A stretch of 64,000 nt of DNA from Shewanella glacialipiscicola (GCF_023283485.1 NZ_JAKILU010000010.1:1-64000), one strand, 5' to 3'. Positions 20,901-32,953 are shown, counted from the first letter of the stretch. The notes: generated by a model from the sequence alone, not told the origin. A program made the numbers and translations.

Positions 20901-22340
20901 GTGACGTTTCAGGGTTCTGTCTTGCTTCCTTCTCAGGAAGCCCTCATACAAAGAATGCATCATGTTGCCAGTTATAGCGATCAGCTGCTGGTGCTTTCTG
21001 GTGTCAGCGGTTCAGGTAAAACCACTTTAGTTACAGGATTAGCGACTGATTTTGACGAGTCAAACGCGGCATTTGTGATTTGTCCTATGCATGCGGATAG
21101 CGCTGAGATCCGCCGTAAAATTCTGGTCCAGCTGATATCATCCCCCATTTTTGACGATGACATTCCCCTTGCCGATACCCTGTTGCGGCTTGCGAGCACG
21201 CAAACTAAACCCTTACATATCATTATCGATGATGCGCATTTATTGCCTAAGGCCCTGTGGGCTGAGTGTATTATTCTTAATCAAATTCAGTGTGCGGGTA
21301 AGAATATTGCGGTGACGCTTACGGTTCCACCGAGTTTTTTAACCGACTTGCTAGCACAACTACCCGAGCAATTACGGCGCCAAATATTACCAATCAGTAT
21401 TGAGCCGTTAACCATGCCTGAGCGTGAGGCTTTGTATCAAACTTTGCTCAGGTGCAGCGACCAAAATCCTTTTACTCCAAGGGAAATCGTACGCAGTCAG
21501 CTTGAAAAGCAAGCTGGGACGCCGCAAGAAGTGGTCACTCTTTTAGAGAAAGCGTTGCATACTCCACCGGAGAAGGTGTCTTCCTGGAAGAAATATAAGA
21601 CTACAGTTATTGCCGCAGTGAGTGTGTTATTGGCTCTTGCGATATGGCTTGGTGTGGTTCAGCCCTTCCCTAAGGGGCCAGCGCTAGAAGCGGTGACTTT
21701 CCCCGCAATAGATTCACCCGCTTTCTTATCTTACGGGCAGCAATTGTTAGCGCCCTATTTTACCCTGCGTGCTGAGCGACTAAAGACGGTTGATATTGAG
21801 AAGGTTATCAATAGCGCCGAAGTCAAAATAGAACAAGCTGTAGACCCTCTAAGCCAGTTCCACGGTGAAGCGCCACATCCAGAGCCTGATGCCGCTGCCT
21901 TAGCGAACATAGGTGAAGTGAGTAGCAAGTCTTTTACTGAAGATAAGCTGGTTATTGATGCCTCATCGCAAGCAAGAATGGTTGATGTGCAGTCTTCAAC
22001 TACAAGTGCTGCAAAGGCTGACAGACCGATAGCTAAAGCTATTTTTGATACGCAAAAGCCACTTAAAGGTTACACCATACAGATTGCCAGTGTTGATCAG
22101 CTTGAAACTTTGCGCGCCACATTACAGGGTATTGAAAATGTTGATGGCGTTCGAATTGCAAAATATAAACAACGTTGGGTTGTCCTTGTGGGTAATTATA
22201 GCAGCAGTAAGTTAGCGTCGAATGTGGCTGCTCAGCTGGTTAAAAAGTATCGTCTTGATCAGCCTTGGGTCCGAAAATGGGCCGATTTGAAAGATTATCG
22301 ATTACAAGAAAGCCTTCCAAGTCGTGAAATTTCAGAATAA
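20901..22340 (+). CDS. damX: DamX-type cell-division protein (AAA ATPase plus SPOR domain)
   Basis: A 479-residue inner-membrane protein with a GTG start. The N-terminal cytoplasmic AAA-type ATPase has Walker A GVSGSGKTT (about residues 33-41) and Walker B LHIIIDDAH. A single membrane helix lies at about residues 233-255. An acidic periplasmic linker leads to a C-terminal SPOR domain (YTIQIASV...WVVLVGNYSS, about residues 395-470) that binds denuded septal peptidoglycan. E. coli DamX lacks a full ATPase, whereas many other gammaproteobacteria have this longer form. It lies between aroB and dam as in enterics. Confidence 0.9.
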   Translation: MTFQGSVLLPSQEALIQRMHHVASYSDQLLVLSGVSGSGKTTLVTGLATDFDESNAAFVICPMHADSAEIRRKILVQLISSPIFDDDIPLADTLLRLASTQTKPLHIIIDDAHLLPKALWAECIILNQIQCAGKNIAVTLTVPPSFLTDLLAQLPEQLRRQILPISIEPLTMPEREALYQTLLRCSDQNPFTPREIVRSQLEKQAGTPQEVVTLLEKALHTPPEKVSSWKKYKTTVIAAVSVLLALAIWLGVVQPFPKGPALEAVTFPAIDSPAFLSYGQQLLAPYFTLRAERLKTVDIEKVINSAEVKIEQAVDPLSQFHGEAPHPEPDAAALANIGEVSSKSFTEDKLVIDASSQARMVDVQSSTTSAAKADRPIAKAIFDTQKPLKGYTIQIASVDQLETLRATLQGIENVDGVRIAKYKQRWVVLVGNYSSSKLASNVAAQLVKKYRLDQPWVRKWADLKDYRLQESLPSREISE

Positions 22341-22388
22341 ACAGAGTACAATCATGGCCTTTATTTTTGTCGGCATTCATCAAGTTAA

Positions 22389-23228
22389 ATGAGAAAAAAA
22401 CACAGAGCCTTCCTTAAGTGGGCGGGCGGTAAATTTAAATTGGTGGATGAGTTGGCCAATTATTTACCCGCTGGAGACCGTTTGGTTGAGCCATTTGTGG
22501 GCGCTGGGTCGGTTTTCTTAAATACGGATTACCCTAGCTACCTACTCTGTGACATTAATCAGGACTTGATCGAGCTATACCAAATTGTGAAGCATCAACC
22601 AGACGTTTACATTGCCGCAGCTAAGGCTTTGTTTGTGGATGCGATGAATCAAAAGGAAGCTTACTATCAAGTGCGTACCGACTTTAATCAATGTCGTGAT
22701 CCATTTTTGCGCTCCGTGTATTTCCTCTATTTAAATCGTCATGGCTTTAATGGTTTATGTCGCTATAACCGTAAAGGCGGCTTCAACGTACCCTTCGGTT
22801 CCTATAAAAAACCTTATTTTCCTGAAAAGGAAATTTGGGCTTTTGCTGAAAAAGCGCAACGTGCTGAGTTTAAATGCATTGGTTACGAAAAAGCCTTTGA
22901 ACAGACCCGTAGCGGTGATGTCGTTTATTGCGATCCACCTTATGCGCCATTATCGACCACATCCAGTTTTACGACTTATGTCGGCGCGGGTTTTAGCTTA
23001 GATGATCAAGCATTGCTGGCGCGTCATTCTCGTCATACCGCCCTAGAGCGTGGTATTCCGGTATTGATCAGCAACCATGATATTCCATTGACCCGTGAGT
23101 TATATCGCGGTGCTCATTTAGCTAAAATTCAGGTGCAGCGCAATATCAGTCAAAATGGCAGTGGTCGTCATAAAGTAGATGAGTTGATGGCGTTGTATGA
23201 TGAAAATTACGATGCTAAAGAAGAATAA
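22389..23228 (+). CDS. dam: DNA adenine methylase (GATC)
   Basis: S-adenosylmethionine-dependent N6-adenine methylation of GATC sites, for mismatch repair and initiation control. The 279-residue protein is of alpha-type order: SAM motif FLKWAGGKFKL (residues 8-18), FVGAGSVF, and catalytic DPPY at residues 182-185. NRHGFNGLCRYN is typical of the Dam recognition region. It is the last of the aroK-aroB-damX-dam string. Confidence 0.96.
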   Translation: MRKKHRAFLKWAGGKFKLVDELANYLPAGDRLVEPFVGAGSVFLNTDYPSYLLCDINQDLIELYQIVKHQPDVYIAAAKALFVDAMNQKEAYYQVRTDFNQCRDPFLRSVYFLYLNRHGFNGLCRYNRKGGFNVPFGSYKKPYFPEKEIWAFAEKAQRAEFKCIGYEKAFEQTRSGDVVYCDPPYAPLSTTSSFTTYVGAGFSLDDQALLARHSRHTALERGIPVLISNHDIPLTRELYRGAHLAKIQVQRNISQNGSGRHKVDELMALYDENYDAKEE

Positions 23229-23245
23229 CTACTGTCGATTAACCG

Positions 23246-23431
23246 TTAGCTAAGTACTTGTCCTACGAGGAACATTAGGCTTGCGACTAAAATAACTGCC
23301 AATATAATACCCATAATAATGTAAGGTATTGGTGACCCAGCTTGAAAATCTTTCTGGCGATTATTGTGAGTTTGCACCCCGAAAAAGGCGGCAAGGGTAC
23401 TGTGAAATACTCGCCAAATACGGCTAAGCAT
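23246..23431 (-). CDS. DUF2970 small membrane protein
   Basis: A 61-residue protein with basic, aromatic N-terminal half (RIWRVFHSTLAAFFGVQ) and one C-terminal membrane helix (about residues 38-60). This matches the DUF2970 family, whose function is unknown. Its ATG overlaps the stop of the upstream minus-strand gene by one base, so the two are co-translated. It is convergent with dam, only 17 bases away. Confidence 0.75.
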   Translation of the reverse strand: MLSRIWRVFHSTLAAFFGVQTHNNRQKDFQAGSPIPYIIMGIILAVILVASLMFLVGQVLS

Positions 23432-23796
23432 TAATAGGAAAGATGCGAGGTGGTGGGCTTGAGATCATCCATAGGTTTATCTTGATGACCATATAATAAC
23501 TCAAGTAAATCAACAAAGTGGAATTGACTCGAACGGTTTTTACCCGTAAACCACGTTTTCCAGCTTAAGGTTTGTGCCTGATCTGAACAACGATTATTGG
23601 GGTGACTACTGGGTAAAGTTGTATTATAGCGCGTACCAAAATTGCAAGCGCAAGATGCAGTTTCAGTATTTTCAGTAATTTTTTCAACACCAAAGGCTAA
23701 CGTAGCGACGACGGCTACAGTAAAGGCTACCATCATCGATGACTTAAATGTCACTGACTTAACATAGCGTAAAAACTGACTAAACTGCCCCTTCAT
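23431..23796 (-). CDS. Uncharacterised single-pass membrane protein with Cys-containing C-terminal domain
   Basis: I do not recognise this 121-residue protein. It starts MKGQFSQFLRYVKS, has one membrane helix (about residues 19-40) and then a segment with SCACNFGTRYN and NNRCSDQ, giving three cysteines, presumably periplasmic. The ATG at 23796 is chosen because AGGA lies six bases upstream. An in-frame GTG at 23823 has no such site. It forms a two-gene operon with the DUF2970 gene, inserted between dam and rpe. Confidence 0.65.
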   Translation of the reverse strand: MKGQFSQFLRYVKSVTFKSSMMVAFTVAVVATLAFGVEKITENTETASCACNFGTRYNTTLPSSHPNNRCSDQAQTLSWKTWFTGKNRSSQFHFVDLLELLYGHQDKPMDDLKPTTSHLSY

Positions 23797-24066
23797 AGCA
23801 TTTCCTTTCAAATTAACTTCCACCGCGCCACGAGTATAACAAACTCGCTTAGTTTATGAACAAAAATTTAGCAATACTCTCCCAAATGCTATGAAGCATT
23901 AGCCTATATATCCTCATTGAGATCCCTAACTGCTGTCATAGTGGCAGAATGTGCTGCTGTATTGATATAACGCATCAATTACTCGAAATGTGGCCTTAGC
24001 TATAGAGGCTTAGCTTAGCTCAGGGTAAAATAAGGAACTTTTTATCCAAATAGCTGCGAGTGTCTT

Positions 24067-24741
24067 ATGCGTCCATTCTTGATTGCTCCATCGATTTTAT
24101 CTGCCGATTTTGCCCGTTTAGGTGATGATGTAAAAGCCGTGTTAGATGCGGGAACCGACGTAGTGCATTTTGATGTGATGGATAACCACTATGTTCCTAA
24201 CTTAACGATTGGCCCTATGGTGTGCCAAGCGTTACGTAATTACGGTATTACCGCTGATATCGATGTGCATTTAATGGTGAAACCGGTTGACCGTATCGTG
24301 CCCGATTTTGCTAAAGCCGGTGCCTCTATTATTACTTTTCATCCAGAAGCCTCAGAACATGTTGATCGTACTTTACAGTTAATTAAAGAGTGTGGTTGTA
24401 AAGCGGGTCTGGTGTTTAATCCTGCTACTCCGCTACATTACCTCGATCATGTGATGGATAAGCTTGATGTTATTTTGTTGATGTCAGTCAATCCTGGTTT
24501 TGGTGGGCAATCCTTTATCCCATCAACGTTAGATAAATTACGTCAAGTGCGGGCGCGTATCGATGCCAGTGGTTTTGATATTCGCTTAGAAGTCGATGGC
24601 GGCGTTAAAGTTGATAACATTGCTGAAATTGCTGCCGCAGGTGCTGATATGTTTGTCGCGGGTTCGGCTATTTTTAGTCAGCCTGATTACAAAACCGTAG
24701 TAGATGAAATGCGCGCTGAACTTGCTAAAGTTGGGGCGTAA
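24067..24741 (+). CDS. rpe: Ribulose-phosphate 3-epimerase
   Basis: Interconverts ribulose-5-phosphate and xylulose-5-phosphate in the pentose phosphate pathway. The 224-residue TIM barrel has [13 protein letters not shown], the metal-binding [28 protein letters not shown] and EVDGGV. The gph start lies two bases after its stop, so they are co-transcribed. The 270 bases upstream hold no gene. Confidence 0.97.
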   Translation: MRPFLIAPSILSADFARLGDDVKAVLDAGTDVVHFDVMDNHYVPNLTIGPMVCQALRNYGITADIDVHLMVKPVDRIVPDFAKAGASIITFHPEASEHVDRTLQLIKECGCKAGLVFNPATPLHYLDHVMDKLDVILLMSVNPGFGGQSFIPSTLDKLRQVRARIDASGFDIRLEVDGGVKVDNIAEIAAAGADMFVAGSAIFSQPDYKTVVDEMRAELAKVGA

Positions 24742-24743
24742 AT

Positions 24744-25424
24744 ATGTGGGATCAAATTAAAGCGATTGCGTTTGATCTTGATGGTACGTTGATTGACAGC
24801 GTGCCCGATCTTGCTATGGCAACTCAAGCCGCTTTGGCTGAGTTGGGGTTAAGTAGTTGCACAGAAACTCAGGTACGGACATGGGTGGGTAACGGCGCCG
24901 AAATGTTAATGCGCCGTGCCATGACCCATGCGTTGGGAACCGATGTTAAGCAAGTAGCTCTCGATGCTGCGATGCCAACTTTTATGCATCATTACCAAGA
25001 AAATCTTGAAAAGTATAGTGCGCTTTATGCTGATGTCCACTCAGTACTACAAACTTTGTTCGATGCTGGTTATAAGCTGGCGGTGGTGACGAACAAGCCC
25101 TACCGTTTTACCTTGCCGTTACTTAATGCCTTTGGTATTAACGACTTTTTCAGTTTAGTGTTAGGTGGCGATACGCTCGCTAAAATGAAACCAGATCCTT
25201 TGCCGCTACAGCATGTATTACGTGAATGGCAATTAGAGAAAAGTCAGTTATTGATGGTAGGCGACTCTAAAAATGATATTTTAGCGGCGAAAGCGGCGGG
25301 GATAGCATCAATCGGCTTGACCTATGGCTATAACTACGGTGAAGATATTGGGCTCAGTGGCCCAGACGCCGTATGTGAGCAGTTTAGCGACATTTTGAAT
25401 TGGGTAAATCCTACCAAGCAATAA
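24744..25424 (+). CDS. gph: Phosphoglycolate phosphatase
   Basis: A 226-residue HAD-family hydrolase removing phosphate from 2-phosphoglycolate, a DNA-repair and metabolic by-product. Motif I is FDLDGTLID (nucleophile Asp), VVTNKP is motif II, KPDPLPLQ is motif III and MVGDSKNDI is motif IV. A cap domain lies between motifs I and II. The rpe-gph-trpS order supports the assignment. Confidence 0.94.
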   Translation: MWDQIKAIAFDLDGTLIDSVPDLAMATQAALAELGLSSCTETQVRTWVGNGAEMLMRRAMTHALGTDVKQVALDAAMPTFMHHYQENLEKYSALYADVHSVLQTLFDAGYKLAVVTNKPYRFTLPLLNAFGINDFFSLVLGGDTLAKMKPDPLPLQHVLREWQLEKSQLLMVGDSKNDILAAKAAGIASIGLTYGYNYGEDIGLSGPDAVCEQFSDILNWVNPTKQ

Positions 25425-25496
25425 GTGTTGACCCGTTTTTAGTCTTTTTTAAAGCCTTTTTCTTTATCATTTATAAAATAGTGGAGCAACGACGTA

Positions 25497-26495
25497 ATGA
25501 CCAAACCCATAGTATTTAGCGGTGCGCAGCCGTCCGGCGAATTAACCATAGGTAACTACATGGGTGCATTGCGTCAATGGGTTGCGATGCAAGATAGTCA
25601 TGACTGTCTGTATTGTGTGGTCGACTTACATGCCATTACCGTGCGCCAAGATCCTAAAGTATTGCGCGAGGCGTGTTTAGATACCTTAGCCCTCTATTTG
25701 GCCTGTGGAGTTGACCCTAAAAAAAGCACAGTATTTATTCAGTCACAGGTGCCGCAACACACTCAATTAGCTTGGGCATTAAACTGTTACACCCAAATGG
25801 GTGAGTTGAGCCGTATGACTCAATTTAAAGATAAATCACAAAAGCACGCAAGCAACATTAATGTGGGGTTGTTTGACTATCCGGTACTGATGGCGGCAGA
25901 TATTTTGCTTTATCAAGCCAACGAAATCCCCGTAGGCCAAGATCAAAAGCAACATCTTGAGTTAACCCGCGATATCGCCACCCGTTTCAATAATGCCTAT
26001 GGTGATACTTTCACTATCCCTGAGCCATTTATTCCAGAGCATGGCGCTAAAGTGATGTCACTGCAGGAGCCGCTGAAAAAGATGTCGAAGTCAGACGAGA
26101 ACCGTAACAACGTTATCGGCTTGCTGGAAGATCCTAAATCTGTGCTGAAGAAGCTGAAAAAAGCCATGACTGACAGCGAAGAGCCGCCAGTAGTACGTTT
26201 TGATATGGACAATAAGCCAGGAGTATCTAACCTGCTCAGTTTAATGTCGGGTGTCACTGGCCAGAGTATTCCAAGTTTAGAAGCCGAATTTGAAGGCAAG
26301 ATGTATGGTCATTTGAAAGGCGCCGCGGGCGAAGCGGTTGTGAGCATGTTAGAGCCACTGCAAGAGCGTTACCGCGCTATTCGTAGCGACGGAGCTTACT
26401 TAGACCAAGTGATGAGGGCGGGTGCTGAAAATGCTCAAGCACGCGCTGAAGTGACACTGAAAAAGGTTTATGAAAAAATTGGTTTATTGATTTAG
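25497..26495 (+). CDS. trpS: Tryptophanyl-tRNA synthetase
   Basis: A class I synthetase of 332 residues. [16 protein letters not shown] contains the HIGH-equivalent TIGN, and KKMSKSDEN is the KMSKS loop. DIATRFN and PVGQDQKQH are typical of the bacterial enzyme. It is the end of the rpe-gph-trpS group and is followed by a strong terminator. Confidence 0.97.
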   Translation: MTKPIVFSGAQPSGELTIGNYMGALRQWVAMQDSHDCLYCVVDLHAITVRQDPKVLREACLDTLALYLACGVDPKKSTVFIQSQVPQHTQLAWALNCYTQMGELSRMTQFKDKSQKHASNINVGLFDYPVLMAADILLYQANEIPVGQDQKQHLELTRDIATRFNNAYGDTFTIPEPFIPEHGAKVMSLQEPLKKMSKSDENRNNVIGLLEDPKSVLKKLKKAMTDSEEPPVVRFDMDNKPGVSNLLSLMSGVTGQSIPSLEAEFEGKMYGHLKGAAGEAVVSMLEPLQERYRAIRSDGAYLDQVMRAGAENAQARAEVTLKKVYEKIGLLI

Positions 26496-26510
26496 TTTAT
26501 ATCAATTATT

Positions 26511-26537
26511 TAGCCGACGTCTGCGTCGGCTTTTTTA
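26511..26537 (+). terminator. Terminator after trpS
   Basis: GCCGACG/CGTCGGC stem with a TCTG loop followed by six T, about 17 bases after the trpS stop. Confidence 0.92.
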
Positions 26538-26551
26538 TACTCAAAATTCCC

Positions 26552-27424
26552 TTAAGCCTGTGATTTAAGCCAAGAGGAAAAGGCCGCAATTGCAGGTTCC
26601 GATAAACGGCGCTGTTTACAAAAGAAAGTAAATTCAAATCCGGTATGTACATCGGGGAGATTTAAGGCGACTAAACGTCCGGTGGCGATATCGCCAGTCA
26701 CCATAAAATCTGGCGCTAGGGCTAAGCCTTGACCTGCAATCGCCGCTTCAATTGCCATCACAATATGGCTAAACACATGTTGTTGTTCATTATCAAGTGG
26801 GATCTGGTGCGCCGATGACCATTTGTGCCAGTCGAGCCCTAACGGCCCTTCATCGACAACGAGCAGGGCTTGCTGCTGAAAATTATTCAGATTAATGTCA
26901 CGCCATTTAAGGTAAAAGCTTGGGCTGCACACAGGAATTAATCGTTCTTTATGCAGTAACTGTTGCCAATAACCGCGTTGATTAAGTTTACCGGCGATAA
27001 AGATATCTGCCGTGCTGGTGCTGAGGTCCGGATCTTGGGTAATCATTTCGAGGCGGATTTTCACGCTCGGATATTGGCGACGAAAATCGGCCAGTCGTGG
27101 GATCAGCCATTTCACCGAGAATGAGCTATAAACGGCTAGGCAGAGCTGTTGATTGTGCGTATCGGCAACCTTAAAATTAAGGTCGCTTAATTCATTGAAT
27201 ATCCGTTCTAACTCTAGAAATAATCCGTGTCCCTTAGGGGTTAGCTGGAGCCTGCGTCCCTGACGGTTGAACAGTTGTTCGCCAAAATATTCTTCTAATA
27301 CTCGTACTTGGTGCGAAACGGCGCTTTGAGTAATGCATAACTCATCGGCAGCTTTAGAAAAATGCTGCTGTCTGGCGGCGGCCTCAAACACTTGTAAAGC
27401 GCGCAATGGTGGGAGCTTTCTCAT
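26552..27424 (-). CDS. LysR-family transcriptional regulator (GcvA-like)
   Basis: A 290-residue regulator. The N-terminal winged helix-turn-helix (LPPLRALQVFEAAARQQHFS, then ADELCITQSAVSHQVRVLEE) is of GcvA type, followed by a periplasmic-binding-like effector domain. Target and ligand are not evident. It is divergent from an EamA transporter gene 120 bases away, the usual layout for a LysR regulator and its target. The ATG at 27424 is preferred over an upstream in-frame TTG at 27433. Confidence 0.9.
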   Translation of the reverse strand: MRKLPPLRALQVFEAAARQQHFSKAADELCITQSAVSHQVRVLEEYFGEQLFNRQGRRLQLTPKGHGLFLELERIFNELSDLNFKVADTHNQQLCLAVYSSFSVKWLIPRLADFRRQYPSVKIRLEMITQDPDLSTSTADIFIAGKLNQRGYWQQLLHKERLIPVCSPSFYLKWRDINLNNFQQQALLVVDEGPLGLDWHKWSSAHQIPLDNEQQHVFSHIVMAIEAAIAGQGLALAPDFMVTGDIATGRLVALNLPDVHTGFEFTFFCKQRRLSEPAIAAFSSWLKSQA

Positions 27425-27544
27425 TATTTTCAATACCTAAAGACCTTAGTATGAATATAGTTCATCTAGCATGAGAAAGCATCACTTCAGCTTAAGTCTT
27501 GTGGGCTTTATCATGCGGCCATTGAGATTTATGGATATTAAATA

Positions 27545-28450
27545 ATGCAGCGCCCAGTAGTGATCGGTTTAATTTTATTGATAGTAGGTAATCTATTTAG
27601 TGCCTTCTATGACGTATCGATCAAGTGGTTGCCGAGTGATGCCAGTGCCTCAACTTTCCTCCTGGTTAGGCAAATTTCTTCAGTGTTTATGTTGTTACCT
27701 GTGTGGCTATATTCACAGCGGCCGATGACGACACATATTTCAGTTCACCTTTGGCGTGCCAACATAGGCTCAGTTGGTGCGCTTTTTTTAATTATGGGTT
27801 TAATGGCTTTACCGTTAGCAACCGTGAGTTCTTTATTTTACTCGGCACCTTTAATGATCATCTTGATGGGGTATTTTTTCCTGAGAGAGCGGATCACTGC
27901 CGCACAAACTATCTGTACTGGCTTAGGTTTTGTGGGTATTTTGATTATCCTGCGTCCGAGCGAAATGAACTGGTATGGCGTTGCGGTACTATTTTCTGCT
28001 TTTACTTTTGCGGTGAATCAGTTAGCCCTAAAAAAGGTTCCTCATACCGAGCATCCCGTATTAACACTAATGCTGTATAACTTGCTGGGTATTCCGGCAA
28101 CATTACTGATTGTGGCATTTCAAGGCGTTGCGGGTTTAAGTTGGGAGCTGGTGGGCGTGGCTTTGCTGAGTAATGTTTTTTTATTAATATACCATTGGTT
28201 TTGCGTATTAGCTTATCGTAAGGCACAGGCCAGCGATATCGCTATTGCAGAATATACGGGTTTATTATTTATTGTGTTTTTAGGCTGGCTGTTATTTGAT
28301 GAATGGTTGGATAACTTAAGTTGGCTCGGCGCGGCTTTAATTGTATTGCCTTCGTTATTTTTACCTTGGCTAGGTTCACTATTTCTAAAATCGACGCCTA
28401 AAGTATTAACCTCGGTACCTAAAGTGGCAGATACGGTTACGCTAAAATGA
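27545..28450 (+). CDS. EamA/DMT-superfamily transporter
   Basis: A 301-residue inner-membrane protein with about ten predicted helices in two EamA repeats. Both repeats end in the typical Arg/Glu patterns (FLRERITAAQ, then FDEWLDNLSW). Members export or import small metabolites such as amino acids or purines. The substrate cannot be read from the sequence. It is divergent from the LysR gene, which may control it. Confidence 0.88.
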   Translation: MQRPVVIGLILLIVGNLFSAFYDVSIKWLPSDASASTFLLVRQISSVFMLLPVWLYSQRPMTTHISVHLWRANIGSVGALFLIMGLMALPLATVSSLFYSAPLMIILMGYFFLRERITAAQTICTGLGFVGILIILRPSEMNWYGVAVLFSAFTFAVNQLALKKVPHTEHPVLTLMLYNLLGIPATLLIVAFQGVAGLSWELVGVALLSNVFLLIYHWFCVLAYRKAQASDIAIAEYTGLLFIVFLGWLLFDEWLDNLSWLGAALIVLPSLFLPWLGSLFLKSTPKVLTSVPKVADTVTLK

Positions 28451-28463
28451 TGATTAGTGCATT

Positions 28464-28500
28464 GAGCCTAAGTACGTGAGCAAGCTCACCACTTAGGCTT
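28464..28500. terminator. Hairpin between convergent EamA and dolP genes
   Basis: An outer stem AGCCTAAGT/ACTTAGGCT encloses an inner stem GTGAGC/GCTCAC. It lies between two convergent stop codons. The T tracts are weak, so termination efficiency is uncertain. Confidence 0.6.
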
Positions 28501-28526
28501 AAGTTTAAAAGTATCAAGTTATTCAA

Positions 28527-29695
<1,169 letters not shown>

Positions 29696-29792
29696 TCAGG
29701 ATAAAGTGTTGCTATCATGCCATATTTCCGCGCGGGAGTTGAGGCACAGACGTTAAAAATAATTTGTATTATCACTCTTTGGCTTTTGGTGC

Positions 29793-30119
29793 TTAAAAAG
29801 CATCAATCAGCCAATGAATTTGCTCAGTCTCTATCGCTATAACATCGAAACGACAGGGCACATCGAGCCGATGGAGTTGTAAATAATGGCTGGCCGCTTT
29901 ACGAATTCGGGTGATTTGTGCGCGGCTTAGTGCTTGTAATGCGCCGCCATACAAATTTGCCGAGCGATACTTCACTTCGACAAATACCCAATGATTCTTA
30001 TGGCGCATGATGAGATCAATTTCGCCAAACGGATAGCGGACATTGCGTTCTACAAACGTTAAACCCTGTTGTTCAAGGTAATGTTGCGCGCGCGACTCTG
30101 CCTGCTGTCCGAGTGTCAT
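29793..30119 (-). CDS. yraN: YraN-family (UPF0102) endonuclease-like protein
   Basis: A 108-residue protein of the UPF0102 family with an endonuclease-like fold: [40 protein letters not shown] carries the Asp and Glu-x-Lys residues of a PD-(D/E)xK core. The molecular function is not established. Its start overlaps the lpoA stop by four bases. A 109-base gap separates it from diaA. Confidence 0.92.
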   Translation of the reverse strand: MTLGQQAESRAQHYLEQQGLTFVERNVRYPFGEIDLIMRHKNHWVFVEVKYRSANLYGGALQALSRAQITRIRKAASHYLQLHRLDVPCRFDVIAIETEQIHWLIDAF

Positions 30120-32023
30120 AACTGGCGGAAGCTGCCTGCTTGGTAACGTCCCCAGCTTAATTGACGGTTAACTATGCCATCGGAGCTCACCGATAACGCG
30201 CCACTACGGCCATTGTATTGGTAACCGGTGAAAGAGCGCATTTGTGCTAAGCGGCCGATCAAGTCCATTGCATCATAACCCATTACAAACAAACGCTTCT
30301 GGCTGTTATTCCAGCTAGGAAATAAGGTCTTGACCATTAGGTTTTCTTCACCGTCTTGCATCAACCACGGGGCATCACTTAAGGTTAAGTTATTTAAATC
30401 TTGCGCAGTTTGGGTACTTTCATTCTCAACTCGACTGCGGCTTGACGTATATAGCGGTACAGGTTGAGTGAACACGCTGAAGTTAACGTCAATAAAAGCC
30501 TTTAGTAAGGTAAGGTCCTGCGGGGTTGAAATCATATAAATGGCATCGATATCTTGGCGCGAGCGGAAGTCTGCTTGCACAGAATTACCTACCAGCTCTT
30601 TGATACGAGCAATACGTGCTTGGCTATCTCGTACACCGAGGGCATCTTGCACTGTGGTTTTCATTTGGTCGCCGCCATCGTAGTAATAGACTTCGACAGC
30701 ATTGTCGCTTTTCTTTTTCCACGCTTGAATAAAGCTCTCGGCCATACGCTTGCCCAGTGCATCATTGCTGGCGAGCAGTAATGGCATAGTGACGCCGTCT
30801 TGATATAAATGTTCCGCTGCATCGGCCGCCTCTTGTGCGGGGGATAGTGCAAAGTAAAACTTATTTGGGTCCGGTGTAAACTTATCAACTTGATTTAAAA
30901 ATAATTGTGGCACCGATTGGACGACTGCAACGGTATTGGCTATTTTTTCTGGGTTGGTAGCATTAGCTGTATTGGCCGCTGCATTAGTGGTGGCAGTGTT
31001 CGCTGCATTCATTACTTGCAGTTGTTCAATTTCAGTGGGTAGTAATGGACCAATAATAAACTCGGCTCCCGCAGCTACGGCTTGCTGATAGGCTTTGGCG
31101 GCATCGTCGGCGGTATCAAAAAAGTTAACGGCCACATGATCGTTTTGTTTAGCCATGTAGCTGGCGAGTATACCTTGACGTATTGCATTGGCAGCATTAG
31201 CTCTTGTGCCTGTGAGCGGTAACAGCACTGCAATGTTTTTCGGTGTAAACGGCTTAGCATTTAAGGCTCTGTCCAAATCAGCGGGTAATTTGGCAGCGGC
31301 AGGATGATAAGGATTTTGCTTCTGCCATTCGCCCAAGTAGCGCACTAATTGAGAAGGATCAACGGCATAATGCTTAGCGATATAAGCCAGTTGTAACCAA
31401 CCGGTAAATACAGGGTTTTTAGCATCTTGGGTAAAGGCCTTTAGCGTTTGTTCGTGCATCGGCTGCAGCACTTGCCAAATGGTGTTATTTACTTCGTTGG
31501 CTTGGGCTGGGGGTAAGTAAGTGGCCAGTAAACTCAACTCGCGTACTTGCTCAATTGGTTGTTTGTTCAATTGATATAAATGAGCTTTGAACTGATGATA
31601 AGCCGCCATCTGCCAGCTGGGTAAGCTCCAATTGCTCGGGTAATTGAGCATTTTAAGCGCATCACTATAAGTCGAGGTGTGTTCAAGCGCACGCGCCGTT
31701 AAGTATTTATGTTCGGCCAGTAGTGTTGGGCTTTGCGTTAAGCTTGGCTGTATTGATTTAAGTAGCTTTTGCGCCGCAGCGTAGTCATTGGCATTAATAT
31801 AGGCATGAGCCGCCTGCAGCAAGTTAGTATCGCGTTGCTGCGGATCCTTACTATTAGCCGCTTGGGCTAAATAGACATTTGCCGCCAAGGGTGCGGCTGC
31901 TAATGAGGTCGCAACCGTCGCGGTCGTTCCAGTGGGATTGGGCGATGAAACACCACAACCCGCCAAGATTACCGATAAAATGGCCACGGAAACGAACTTA
32001 GTTGTATTCAGGCTTTTTAACAC
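30116..32023 (-). CDS. lpoA: LpoA, outer-membrane lipoprotein activator of PBP1a
   Basis: A 635-residue lipoprotein. The signal ends VILAGCGV with acylated Cys23. The N-terminal half is TPR-like and helical, and the C-terminal half is a periplasmic-binding-like domain starting [20 protein letters not shown] (about residue 263). LpoA stimulates the transpeptidase of PBP1a, and mrcA is also present in this window. An Ala/Asn/Thr-rich insert lies near residues 345-365. It is the first gene of lpoA-yraN-diaA-dolP and divergent from rsmI. Confidence 0.94.
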   Translation of the reverse strand: MLKSLNTTKFVSVAILSVILAGCGVSSPNPTGTTATVATSLAAAPLAANVYLAQAANSKDPQQRDTNLLQAAHAYINANDYAAAQKLLKSIQPSLTQSPTLLAEHKYLTARALEHTSTYSDALKMLNYPSNWSLPSWQMAAYHQFKAHLYQLNKQPIEQVRELSLLATYLPPAQANEVNNTIWQVLQPMHEQTLKAFTQDAKNPVFTGWLQLAYIAKHYAVDPSQLVRYLGEWQKQNPYHPAAAKLPADLDRALNAKPFTPKNIAVLLPLTGTRANAANAIRQGILASYMAKQNDHVAVNFFDTADDAAKAYQQAVAAGAEFIIGPLLPTEIEQLQVMNAANTATTNAAANTANATNPEKIANTVAVVQSVPQLFLNQVDKFTPDPNKFYFALSPAQEAADAAEHLYQDGVTMPLLLASNDALGKRMAESFIQAWKKKSDNAVEVYYYDGGDQMKTTVQDALGVRDSQARIARIKELVGNSVQADFRSRQDIDAIYMISTPQDLTLLKAFIDVNFSVFTQPVPLYTSSRSRVENESTQTAQDLNNLTLSDAPWLMQDGEENLMVKTLFPSWNNSQKRLFVMGYDAMDLIGRLAQMRSFTGYQYNGRSGALSVSSDGIVNRQLSWGRYQAGSFRQL

Positions 32024-32110
32024 TGGGCTTCACTCTGGTAAGATGCGGCCTCTAGTTTAACCTTCTCTCGCGCTTGACGAAAGTCTTGGCATGTCATTAC
32101 AGAGGTATAT

Positions 32111-32953
32111 ATGGACCAAAGTGTCGCACTCTACATAGTTCCTACTCCCATAGGTAATTTGGGCGATATGAGCTCACGGGCAATAGAGGTGCTGAATCAG
32201 GTTTCATTAATCGCCTGTGAAGATACCCGCCACAGTGGTAAGTTATTGAGTCATTTCGGAATTACCACAAAAACTACAGCGTTGCATGATCATAACGAGC
32301 GCGCACGTGCCCAATGGATAGTGGACCAATTAGCTGCGGGTCAATCGATAGCCCTGATTTCAGATGCAGGTACGCCGTTGATTTCCGATCCTGGGTACCA
32401 TTTAGTCTCCCATGTGCGTCAATCAGGCTTTAATGTGATCCCTTTGCCGGGCCCTTGCGCGGCGATTACCGCCTTAAGTGCCTCTGGTTTGCCATCGGAC
32501 CGTTTTACTTTTGAAGGATTTCTACCATCAAAAGAAAAAGCTCGCGCCGATAAGTTATTGGCATTAAAAGAAGATCCGCGCACGCTGATTTTTTATGAGT
32601 CACCACACCGCATCGAACATAGCTTAACGACTATGGTTGAAGTGCTGGGCGCTGATCGTCATGTCGTGATGGCGCGTGAAGTGACTAAAACCTTTGAAAC
32701 TTTTTTATCTGGCCCCGTTTCTGAGGTGCTCGCTAAAGTGAGCACAGATCCTAACCAGCAAAAGGGCGAAATCGTGCTGATGGTGCATGGTCACCATGTG
32801 AGTGATGACGAAGGTATCCCCACTGTGGCGATTAATACGCTTAAACTCTTGTGCGAAGAATTGCCGCTGAAGAAAGCTGCTGCAATTGCAGCGCAAATTC
32901 ATGGGCTTAAAAAGAATGCATTGTATAAATACGGCCTAGAGTCTGATTTATAA
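32111..32953 (+). CDS. rsmI: 16S rRNA 2'-O-ribose C1402 methyltransferase
   Basis: A 280-residue SAM-dependent tetrapyrrole-methylase-fold enzyme (YraL): [49 protein letters not shown] and [18 protein letters not shown]. It methylates C1402 in the decoding centre. It is divergent from lpoA by 87 bases, as in E. coli. Confidence 0.96.
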   Translation: MDQSVALYIVPTPIGNLGDMSSRAIEVLNQVSLIACEDTRHSGKLLSHFGITTKTTALHDHNERARAQWIVDQLAAGQSIALISDAGTPLISDPGYHLVSHVRQSGFNVIPLPGPCAAITALSASGLPSDRFTFEGFLPSKEKARADKLLALKEDPRTLIFYESPHRIEHSLTTMVEVLGADRHVVMAREVTKTFETFLSGPVSEVLAKVSTDPNQQKGEIVLMVHGHHVSDDEGIPTVAINTLKLLCEELPLKKAAAIAAQIHGLKKNALYKYGLESDL

